DNA of 64,000 nt, from the NCBI GenBank assembly GCA_003247835.1, contig QJYB01000037.1:1-64000 (forward strand), given 5' to 3'. This stretch comes from Gammaproteobacteria bacterium (GTDB lineage: Bacteria; Pseudomonadota; Gammaproteobacteria; Pseudomonadales; Azotimanducaceae). Every line of letters begins with the position of its first letter. The first letter of the stretch is position 1. This document shows, piece by piece, positions 55,543 through 64,000 of this stretch. The notes under the pieces were generated by a model. The model saw nothing but the letters and a program-made list of their open reading frames with translations, was not told the DNA's origin and did not search any database. A program made the position numbers and the translations under genes.

Positions 55543-56706
55543 TTGAAGCTTACTGCCCAGACAATCCGCGTCAAACAGCTCAGCGTAGCCCAGATCTTTC
55601 TGGCCAGCCTGCTGACCGGCCTGGGTCTGCTGCTGCTCTGGGCAGCGGCAACCGACGAAGACGCCCGGCTCGACCACTTCGGCAGGGCTCTGGCCGAAGC
55701 GCTCGCGGCTCAGGTGGTCGAGCCCGTACTGGCACGGGACCTGATCCACCTCGGCGTGCTGGTCAACCGAATCGTCGCCCTGCCGGAAGTGGCCGGTGCC
55801 AGCATCCACGGCATCGACAACGAACCACTGGCGCTGTCGGGCGACGTACGGCGGGGACGTTCCTTTCCTGCTCAGGTGGTGCACGACGACCAGAGTATCG
55901 GTGTGGTTCGGATCATGGTGGATCCGGACGCCTTCGCCGCAGGGCTTTCTGCCGGCACGGTCGCGGTCAGCCTGCTGTGGATCGTCTGCGCTCCCGCATT
56001 CATCCTGCTGCTGTCCTGGTTCGCCGACCGGCCGGTGGCACCAGCCTTGAGCCGCGCCGTGAAACGGCAGCTGGAGTCCGATCCGGTCGTGGTCGTTCAG
56101 GAAGCGCCCGAACCGGAAATCTGGTACGTGATCGCGGTCAACCTGTTCAACCAGCTCAGCCTCAGCCGCGAACAGTCCGCGCGCGAGCTTGCCATGGCCC
56201 GCGACATCGCCGAACGGGTGGCAGCACTCTATGCAGGGACCGTCCAGGAGCTGCCGGGAACGGGCCTGCTGCTGGGCTTCGGCCCCGGTGACAGCGACGA
56301 ACGGCCGTTCCACGTACTCTGCGCGGCATTCATCCTGTCCAGGCTGCTGGCCGATGTGGAAACCCTCGGCCGGTACCGGCTGAGTCTGCATACGCTGATT
56401 CTCGACGCGGACGAGACGCTGCACGTGAACGGAGAACCGGTACGGGATGCCGCCATTCTGTCGGCCCTGGCCAAGGACAACAGCATCGTCATCAGCGGTA
56501 CGTTCCATGCCCTGCTGCCGTACAGTCAGCGTCTCGTCAGCACGCCGCTCAAGCATCCGCTGCTGGATGATCTCGCAACCGTCGACGGGGGCGCACTGCT
56601 GGCGATCGCGCTGGCCGAGCCCCACGACGACCTGATCGAGGAGCTTCTCGGCGGCATGAACGATCAGGTCGACGACGTCTCCACGGCCAGAGAATCCACT
56701 TTCTGA
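55543..56706 (+). CDS. smp: AhpA/YtjB (Smp)-family membrane protein
   Basis: A 387-residue protein of the SMP_2 family that sits divergently beside serB in gammaproteobacteria. Topology: membrane helix at about 14-32, periplasmic segment, a second helix at about 137-158 ([22 protein letters not shown]), then a large cytoplasmic domain. Function is undefined. The start is uncertain: TTG 55543 gives a short basic N-terminus before the helix; GTG 55504 would add 13 residues. Its last 43 bases overlap the convergent end of parC. Confidence 0.75.
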   Translation: MKLTAQTIRVKQLSVAQIFLASLLTGLGLLLLWAAATDEDARLDHFGRALAEALAAQVVEPVLARDLIHLGVLVNRIVALPEVAGASIHGIDNEPLALSGDVRRGRSFPAQVVHDDQSIGVVRIMVDPDAFAAGLSAGTVAVSLLWIVCAPAFILLLSWFADRPVAPALSRAVKRQLESDPVVVVQEAPEPEIWYVIAVNLFNQLSLSREQSARELAMARDIAERVAALYAGTVQELPGTGLLLGFGPGDSDERPFHVLCAAFILSRLLADVETLGRYRLSLHTLILDADETLHVNGEPVRDAAILSALAKDNSIVISGTFHALLPYSQRLVSTPLKHPLLDDLATVDGGALLAIALAEPHDDLIEELLGGMNDQVDDVSTARESTF

Positions 56707-58910
56707 AAACCTCGCGGCAGCTTTCTGCCCCGCCGCGCCCGCTCACCCAGATAGTGCTCCAGGTCCCTGGTCTTCATTCTGAGGTGCCGCTGTCCGGCCA
56801 GAACCAGCAGGTCGTCGTCCGTTCCGAACACTGCGAGCGCCACCATCTGCTCCTCACCGGACCGGAAGGCAGCCGTCGGTATGTTGATCAGCTTGTTGCC
56901 CTTGCCGCGCGACAACACCGGCACCTCATCCAGCGGAAAGATCAGCATGCGGCCCTGGTTGGTCGCCGCGGCTACCAGCAGACCCTCCTCGCCGGAGAGC
57001 ACCACCGGGGGCAGGGCGCTGCCATCTTTGGGAACGGTGAGCGTCGCCTTGCCTGACCTGTTCTTGGTGACCATGTCGTCGATGGTGCAGACGAGGCCGT
57101 AGCCGGCGTTGCTTGCCAGCAGCACCCTCGTTCCCGACGGGCCCATGGCCACACCCACGAACCGCGCGCCTGCCGGGGGCTTCAGCCGGCCGGTCAGCGG
57201 CTCTCCCTGACCCCTCGCAGACGGCAGGGTATGAGGCGCCACGGCGTAGCTTCTGCCGCTGGAGTCCAGGAAGGTCAGCGCCTCGTTGGTCCGCCCCCGG
57301 GCCGAGTGACCATAGCGGTCACCGCCCCGATAGTTGAGCTCCAGGACGTTCACCTCGTGACCCTTGGCGGCCCGGATCCAGCCCTTTTCCGACAGCACCA
57401 CGGTCACCGGTTCGTTGCTGACCAGGTCCTCCTCGCTGAAGGCGCTGGCTTCCTCCGCCTCCACCAGAGGTGAGCGTCGCTCGTCTCCGTAGGCTTCGGC
57501 GTCGGCAAGCAGCTCTTTCTTGATGAGTGTCTTCAGACGCGCCTTGGACTTCAGCGTCTTTTCGATGTCCGCCTTCTCAGCCTCGAGCTCGTCTTTCTCT
57601 CCCTTGAGTTTCTGCTCCTCCAGCCTGGCGAGCTGGCGCAGACGGATGTCGAGAATGGCCGTCGCCTGAACGTCGGAGAGCTTGAACTTCTTCATCAGAG
57701 CGGCCTTCGGCTCATCCTCCTCCCGGATGATGCGTATCACCTCGTCGATGTTGAGGTAGGCGATCAGCAGGCCGTCCAGGATGTGCAGGCGGTCCGTGAT
57801 CTTCTCCAGGCGGAAGGTCAGACGGCGACGTACGGTCTCCTGCCGGTAGTCCAGCCACTCTTTCAGCATCCCGACCAGACTCTTCACCTGGGGTTTGTGG
57901 TCCAGGCCGATGACGTTCAGGTTCACCCGGTAGCTTCGCTCCAGGTCCGTCGTCGCAAACAGGTGACTCATGAGCCGCTCCACGTCCACGCGGTTGGAGC
58001 GCGGTACCAGAACGAGCCGGGTCGGGTTCTCGTGGTCGGATTCGTCCCGCAGGTCCGACAGCATGGGCAGCTTCTTGCCGTGCATCTGCTGGGCGATCTG
58101 CTCGAGCACTTTCGCCGGTGAAGCCTGGTAAGGCAGGGCTGTGATCACCACCTCACCCCCTTCCTCGTGATAGATGGCCCGGGCACGGACGCTGCCCCGG
58201 CCCGTTTCGTACATCTCGCGGAGATCGGCTACCGGCGTGATGATCTGCGCCTCCGACGGGAAATCCGGTGCTCTGATGTGCGTCATCACGTCGCGCACGT
58301 CGGCCTTCGGTTTGTCCAGAAGATGAATGCAGGCGCTGATCACCTCGTTCATGTTGTGGGGCGGGATGTCGGTCGCCATTCCCACGGCGATACCAGTGGA
58401 GCCGTTCAGCAGCACGAACGGCAGCCGAGCCGGCAGCAGCGAAGGCTCGTCGATGGTCCCATCGAAGTTCGGTACGAAGTCCACCGTGCCCTGTTTTGTT
58501 TCCGACAGCAGAAGCTCCGCATATCGGGAGAGCTTCGCCTCTGTGTAGCGCATGGCAGCAAACGATTTCGGATCGTCGGGGGCACCCCAGTTACCCTGCC
58601 CTTCGACGAGGGGATAGCGGAACGAGAACGGCTGGGCCATGAGCACCATGGCCTCGTAACAGGCACTGTCACCGTGGGGGTGGAACTTGCCCAGCACATC
58701 ACCCACCGTGCGCGCGGACTTTGCGTACTTCGCCTGATTGTTCAACCCCAACTCGCTCATGGCGTAGACGATGCGTCGCTGAACGGGCTTCAGACCGTCC
58801 GCCACGTGCGGCAGGGCACGGTCGTTGATGACGTACATCGAGTAGTCGAGGTAGGCGCGTTCGGTGTAGGCCCTCAGGGGGAGGGTTTCGAAGTCGGTTG
58901 TTTCACTCAT
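56664..58910 (-). CDS. parC: DNA topoisomerase IV subunit A
   Basis: A 748-residue type IIA cleavage-religation subunit that decatenates daughter chromosomes. [51 protein letters not shown] and the active-site Tyr in [14 protein letters not shown] (about residue 123) are clear. The C-terminal beta-pinwheel starts near residue 490. In the quinolone region the residues are HGDSACYEA, the sensitive type. Its 3' end overlaps the convergent smp gene by 43 bases. parE lies upstream across a 597-base gap filled by repeat elements. Confidence 0.97.
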   Translation of the reverse strand: MSETTDFETLPLRAYTERAYLDYSMYVINDRALPHVADGLKPVQRRIVYAMSELGLNNQAKYAKSARTVGDVLGKFHPHGDSACYEAMVLMAQPFSFRYPLVEGQGNWGAPDDPKSFAAMRYTEAKLSRYAELLLSETKQGTVDFVPNFDGTIDEPSLLPARLPFVLLNGSTGIAVGMATDIPPHNMNEVISACIHLLDKPKADVRDVMTHIRAPDFPSEAQIITPVADLREMYETGRGSVRARAIYHEEGGEVVITALPYQASPAKVLEQIAQQMHGKKLPMLSDLRDESDHENPTRLVLVPRSNRVDVERLMSHLFATTDLERSYRVNLNVIGLDHKPQVKSLVGMLKEWLDYRQETVRRRLTFRLEKITDRLHILDGLLIAYLNIDEVIRIIREEDEPKAALMKKFKLSDVQATAILDIRLRQLARLEEQKLKGEKDELEAEKADIEKTLKSKARLKTLIKKELLADAEAYGDERRSPLVEAEEASAFSEEDLVSNEPVTVVLSEKGWIRAAKGHEVNVLELNYRGGDRYGHSARGRTNEALTFLDSSGRSYAVAPHTLPSARGQGEPLTGRLKPPAGARFVGVAMGPSGTRVLLASNAGYGLVCTIDDMVTKNRSGKATLTVPKDGSALPPVVLSGEEGLLVAAATNQGRMLIFPLDEVPVLSRGKGNKLINIPTAAFRSGEEQMVALAVFGTDDDLLVLAGQRHLRMKTRDLEHYLGERARRGRKLPRGFQKVDSLAVETSST

Positions 58911-58940
58911 CTGTGTCTACTGAATACTGATTGGTTTCAC

Positions 58941-59091
58941 GGAAAGGCCAGCCCGAGGTCCGGATGTGCCTTTCCGGGCACGCTCGACCGGAGCGGAGCT
59001 CCGGTCGCCATCCATGGGCGCTCGGCTGCGGCACATCCCTGTGCCGCAGACGGCCCGTCAAGGCACACCCGCACCCCGGACTGGCCTTTCC
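58941..59091 (-). repeat. Palindromic intergenic element, copy C
   Basis: Arms of 39 bases (58941-58979 and 59053-59091) pair at 33 of 39 positions, starting GGAAAGGCCAG and ending CTGGCCTTTCC. The core (58980-59052, 73 bases) has the same orientation and order as copy A: ACGCTCGA, then an added hairpin (ACCGGAGC-GGA-GCTCCGGT at about 58986-59004), then CGCTCGG and a 10-bp hairpin with a TCCC loop (CTGCGGCACA / TGTGCCGCAG). That hairpin matches copy A except where both sides of the stem have changed together. Weaker outward symmetry reaches the first codons of parC. Confidence 0.8.
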
Positions 59092-59383
59092 CTCGAGATC
59101 ATTCCTGGATTCGACGCCCGCTCCTGTTTGAGACATCGACGTCGCCATCCACCATGACTCATACATCACGCACCCCGCGGAGCCGCCTCCAAGACGCGCA
59201 GAACACCGATGTCACACCACCCTCAGTTTCTGGTGTGGAAGGCATTCGCGGCCCGAACGGTATCAGCTTCTGCGAGGCCATCGCAGCACGAAAACAGCTA
59301 TTCACCGTTGCTGGTGGTTCGTGTGGCCACACGTTCGGAGGGATCAGGCGACGATGCCTCGAAGTTCTTGAGTGGGAGCGATG

Positions 59384-59479
59384 CCGGGTATGGGTTTTCG
59401 GGAGCGTCTGAGGCCAGGGATGGCCGAAGCCGAGCGCACACGGACGTGCTTGCAGCGTCTCCCGAAAACCCATACCCGG
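59384..59479 (+). repeat. Palindromic intergenic element, copy D
   Basis: Perfect 21-base arms (59384-59404 and 59459-59479; outer ends CCGGG and CCCGG, inner ends CGGGAG and CTCCCG) around a 54-base core at 59405-59458, in the orientation of copy B. The core keeps GGCCAGGGATGGCC and GAGCGCACA. Farther out, GATCAGGCGACGATGCCT at 59342-59359 is an inverted copy of the last 19 bases of parE (59510-59528), with one T missing, at about the mirrored distance. The whole palindrome therefore spans about 59335-59528 and includes the end of parE. Confidence 0.85.
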
Positions 59480-59507
59480 TAGCACTCCCGCCGAAGGCCA
59501 AACACAC

Positions 59508-61451
<1,944 letters not shown>

Positions 61452-61460
61452 TCACCAGCG

Positions 61461-62249
61461 TCATGCCGGTTTGAACTGAGACCGATCGATGGTCAGCGGA
61501 TAGTCTTCGAGCCGTCGAACCCGAGTCCGCAGCGAACCGTCCTCCTGCAGCTCGAGCCAGCGATATCCGGGTTTGCGCTCGTCCACCGAGAAGGTGACCG
61601 AGCGCGGCTCGAACTGTATGCAGGTGGACGGAGCGCCGAACAGCAGGATCTGCCGGTGCGCGAAAGCCAGCTCCTGATGCGCGTGACCGAACACCATCGC
61701 TCTGACCGTCGTGTGTTCGGACAACCATTCTAGCAGCTCGACGCCGTTTTGAATCCGGTCTCTGTCGAGCCAGGGACAGTCGATGGCAACGGGCGGGTGG
61801 TGCGTCGCCACCAGAACGTGCGCGCCGCGCGCCGCCAGGCAACCCGCGCGGAGCGCTTCCATATCCGTCTCGTCGACCAGCGCGCCGGGCTGATCGTCCA
61901 TGTGGCTGTCCAGCGCAACGACCGTCCACGACCCGAGCTCCAGCACGGGCGGCCCCGCAAGGGACCCCATGGCAGCCGTGACGTCGTGATTGCCGGGAAT
62001 GACCATCCGCGGACCGTCGTAACGCGCATCCAGCCAGCGGCCGCAGCGAGTGTACACCTCCGGATGCGGATCATGAGCCACGTCGCCGGTCACCAGCAGC
62101 GCATCCGGCCTGCGCTCGGCGAGCGCGCTTGTGAGCACCGCATCGGCGCTGTGCCACGTGTTCACGCCCAGCAGCGAGTCGTTCTCTGATGCCCGCAGGT
62201 GCAGGTCGGTGATCTGGAGAAGGGTGAGACCGGCGGACCGCTCGGTCAA
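61461..62249 (-). CDS. cpdA: 3',5'-cyclic-AMP phosphodiesterase
   Basis: A 262-residue metallophosphoesterase that hydrolyses cAMP. Metal motifs: ITDLHL, GDVAHD, GNHDV, THHPP and FGHAHQE, in the correct order. I start at TTG 62249, which overlaps the stop of the DUF1249 gene (TTGA); longer readings are antisense to nothing but run through DUF1249. It lies between DUF1249 and parE, as in Pseudomonas. Confidence 0.92.
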   Translation of the reverse strand: MTERSAGLTLLQITDLHLRASENDSLLGVNTWHSADAVLTSALAERRPDALLVTGDVAHDPHPEVYTRCGRWLDARYDGPRMVIPGNHDVTAAMGSLAGPPVLELGSWTVVALDSHMDDQPGALVDETDMEALRAGCLAARGAHVLVATHHPPVAIDCPWLDRDRIQNGVELLEWLSEHTTVRAMVFGHAHQELAFAHRQILLFGAPSTCIQFEPRSVTFSVDERKPGYRWLELQEDGSLRTRVRRLEDYPLTIDRSQFKPA

Positions 62250-62725
62250 CTGGCCAGCACGGGCATTTCTGCGGCGACACCATGCCGCAGGCACAGAGAC
62301 AGGTACTCACCGAGAAAGCGGTTGATCTGCGCTTTTTCGTCCGGTTGCCGCATATCGGCGTTCGGGTAGTCGTACACGGCACGCAGGAAGTGTTTCCGGC
62401 CCTGGTACTCCACCACTTCCGCGCTGCGGGCGTCGTGATACAGCCGGATGGTCAGGCTCGCCTTGCGACTCCAGGGCGGCTCCGGCCGCTGGGACAGCCG
62501 AACCAGTGTGGTGTAGGGGCTGCGCTCAATCACGTCGAGACGCACTTCCATGCGGGTGCCGTGGAAGTCCACGCCAATCGCCGCGGCGTCCACTGCTTCA
62601 AGCCCCGGGAACAGCTTGCTGAGACGCAGATAATTTGCATCGCATTCCGCCATGTGCGCCGGCAGATCGATGGTGTAGCGACCCCGGTTGCGCCGATTGT
62701 GTCTCGAATTGCGTCTCGAACGCAT
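62246..62725 (-). CDS. DUF1249 protein
   Basis: A 159-residue cytoplasmic protein of the DUF1249 family: RYTIDLPAHMAECDANYLRLSKLFPG, then TIRLYHDARSAEVVEYQGRKHFLRAVYDYPN and MRQPDEKAQINRFLGEYLSLCLRHG. A basic Arg/Asn N-terminus of 16 residues precedes the conserved part. Function unknown; it is a regular companion of cpdA in gammaproteobacteria, and the 4-base overlap suggests translational coupling. Divergent from tolC. Confidence 0.88.
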   Translation of the reverse strand: MRSRRNSRHNRRNRGRYTIDLPAHMAECDANYLRLSKLFPGLEAVDAAAIGVDFHGTRMEVRLDVIERSPYTTLVRLSQRPEPPWSRKASLTIRLYHDARSAEVVEYQGRKHFLRAVYDYPNADMRQPDEKAQINRFLGEYLSLCLRHGVAAEMPVLAS

Positions 62726-62938
62726 GTCTGCGAGGAGTCCACCTCAGTTGAGCCAGCGTCCTAATATACCTGGCCGCCACCCACGCGCCACCGTTCCTGC
62801 CGCATTTTTTGTACGACAGTTTCGCCGCTGTAAAGACCGATTCGTGATGCATGCACTTCCCGAGTGCAGATATTCAGCGGACGGATTTCCCTGCGCCGAA
62901 CGAAAAAAACCCTGACGATCGCCTCTCCAAGGGTCTGC

Positions 62939-62944
62939 TAGAAT
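62939..62944 (+). promoter_or_regulatory. Candidate -10 box of tolC
   Basis: TAGAAT, 44 bases before the tolC ATG, followed by a GC-rich stretch. No convincing -35 is found at standard spacing. The 263-base divergent gap between DUF1249 and tolC should hold both promoters; nothing else is recognised in it. Confidence 0.35.
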
Positions 62945-62988
62945 CCTGCGCTCGCTCCTCACATGCTGAAGTCAACGGGAATCTCTTC

Positions 62989-64000
62989 ATGAACGCACAG
63001 TCCCTGCGCTATCCACGTGCCCTGCTCCCCTTCACCACCGGCACGATAATCCGGACCTGCCGGGCGGCCGGTGGCCTCGTGGTGCTGCTCGCACTGCTCG
63101 GCGCGACGCCCGTCAGGGCGGCGAACCTGCTCGAGGCCTATGAGTCGGCTCTGGCCAACGACCCGGTACTGGGCGCCGCCCGGGCTCAACTGGCGGCGAA
63201 CGAGCAGGCGGTTCCCCAGACGCGCGCACTGCTTCTTCCGAACATCGGCATGAACGGCAGCACCGCCTGGAACGAGCGCGACATCGTGGGTAGCGGTCTG
63301 CCCACCCAGGAGTACAACGACCACGGCTGGGGCGCTCAGCTCGCCCAGCCCATCGTCGACCTGGAGAGCTGGTTCACCTACTCCAGCGCCCGGGCCGGCG
63401 TGCAGGCGGCAAAGTACAACTACGACGCGACAGAGCAGCTGCTGATCGTGCGCACCGTCCAGTCCTATCTCGACGTTCTGCGGGCGGACTCCCTGGTTGA
63501 ATCCGCACGCCGTGCGGAGGCGGCCACGCAGCGACAGCTCGAGCAGGTGCAGCAGCGTTTCGACGTCGGGCTGGTTGCCATCACCGACGTGCTGGAGGCA
63601 CAGGCCGGTTACGACAACGCGGTGGTGGTCCGGGTGCAGGCGGTGGGTGATCACGACATCTACTTCGAGGTGCTCCGGACCCTCACCGGCCAACCCTACA
63701 ACGAGATCCTGGATATTTCCGAAGAGCTGCCCATCGTCGATCCGGATCCGAAGAACGTGGAGGAATGGGTTTCCGTCGCGCTGCAGAGCAACCCGACCGT
63801 ACTCGCCGCTGAGTCTCAGCTGGTGGCTGCTGAGCGGACGGTGCGGGCGCGTCGCTCAGGTCACCTGCCGACCGTCGACGGCACCATCACCTACCGGCAC
63901 TCGGTGACGGGTGGCCCTCAGGCATTCTTCGGCGGAAAGACCGACTCCACGATCTACGGCCTCACCGCGACGCTGCCGATTTTCCAGGGAGGCTTCACCA
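62989..64000 (+). CDS. tolC: Outer membrane efflux channel TolC (partial, 3' end outside window)
   Basis: 337 complete codons from ATG 62989 to the window edge, no stop reached. A long signal peptide (about 1-44, ending PVRAA) is followed by NLLEAYESALANDPVLGAARAQLAANEQAVPQTRALLLPNIGM, the standard start of the mature OEP fold, and by helix segments such as YDATEQLLIVRTVQSYLDVLRA and RFDVGLVAITDVLEAQAGYDNA. The second repeat begins near residue 260. It forms the trimeric channel for type I secretion and RND pumps. Its position after cpdA and DUF1249 matches Pseudomonas. Confidence 0.93.
   Translation, partial: MNAQSLRYPRALLPFTTGTIIRTCRAAGGLVVLLALLGATPVRAANLLEAYESALANDPVLGAARAQLAANEQAVPQTRALLLPNIGMNGSTAWNERDIVGSGLPTQEYNDHGWGAQLAQPIVDLESWFTYSSARAGVQAAKYNYDATEQLLIVRTVQSYLDVLRADSLVESARRAEAATQRQLEQVQQRFDVGLVAITDVLEAQAGYDNAVVVRVQAVGDHDIYFEVLRTLTGQPYNEILDISEELPIVDPDPKNVEEWVSVALQSNPTVLAAESQLVAAERTVRARRSGHLPTVDGTITYRHSVTGGPQAFFGGKTDSTIYGLTATLPIFQGGFT

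Larger units (their letters stand above)
58911..59507. other. 597-base parE-parC intergenic region
   Basis: Both flanking genes run leftward. The gap holds repeat elements C and D and their outer arms. Open frames here are low-complexity by-products of the repeats. In P. aeruginosa two genes separate parC and parE; I see no trace of them. No confident promoter for parC is found. Any transcript from parE into parC would pass through two long hairpins. Confidence 0.75.

Noticed and set aside
58941-59479. Rho-independent terminators for parE or parC
   Set aside because: The hairpins are far longer than terminators, have a large structured core and are not followed by T-runs.

Overview
This window is 64 kb of GC-rich, densely packed chromosome from a gammaproteobacterium. 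Two long blocks follow the gene order I know from Pseudomonas aeruginosa: purA-hisZ-DUF2065-hflC-hflK-hflX-hfq-miaA-mutL-amidase-tsaE-nnrD-queG-orn, then rhodanese-psd-(fimX partner)-fimX-serB-smp-parC-parE-cpdA-DUF1249-tolC. This points to Pseudomonadales or a close marine relative, but several genes expected in Pseudomonas are missing from the gaps, so I do not name a genus. There are no rRNA genes, CRISPR arrays, phage genes or transposases. One tRNA gene, tRNA-Leu(CAG), is present.

Layout. 0.1-3.1 kb (+): a periplasmic Sel1-repeat protein, a small winged-helix-like protein, xseB and ispA. 3.1-8.5 kb (-): glyA-nrdR-ribD-nusB-thiL-pgpA and a retropepsin-like protease, with very short spacings or overlaps. 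8.5-9.1 kb: a 586-base gap holding two palindromic repeat elements. 9.1-17 kb: ettA (+), radA, dnaB and rpsF-rpsR-rplI (-), and a DUF4382 lipoprotein (+). 17-20.9 kb: rlmB-rnr (-), tRNA-Leu and an acetyltransferase (+). 20.9-31.8 kb (-): a TonB-dependent receptor, a heterodimeric ABC exporter, a nitroreductase, a cation efflux protein, a second KAS III and FolE2. 31.8-44.7 kb (-): the purA to nnrD block. 44.8-56.7 kb: queG, orn, rhodanese, psd, epmA, efp, a two-gene c-di-GMP locus, serB and smp. 56.7-64 kb: parC, a 597-base gap with two more repeat elements, parE, cpdA, DUF1249, and tolC running off the end.

The main unexplained signal is a family of four intergenic palindromes, two between glyA and ettA and two between parC and parE. 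They share a core of 54 bases (73 in one copy, through an extra hairpin). Each core is bracketed by inverted-repeat arms that differ completely from copy to copy. The outer arms are decayed mirror copies of the neighbouring gene flank: the last 19 bases of parE reappear inverted on the far side of one core. Both gaps contain an opposed pair. I know no named element with this architecture, and no mobilising enzyme lies in the window.

The second candidate is an uncharacterised protein with a PilZ-like motif, encoded 4 bases upstream of a FimX-like REC-PAS-GGDEF-EAL protein whose catalytic motifs are degenerate. Smaller oddities include a Psd with LAST instead of LGST at its self-cleavage site, a short EpmA, an acidic N-terminal extension on DnaB, and frequent TTG and GTG starts.
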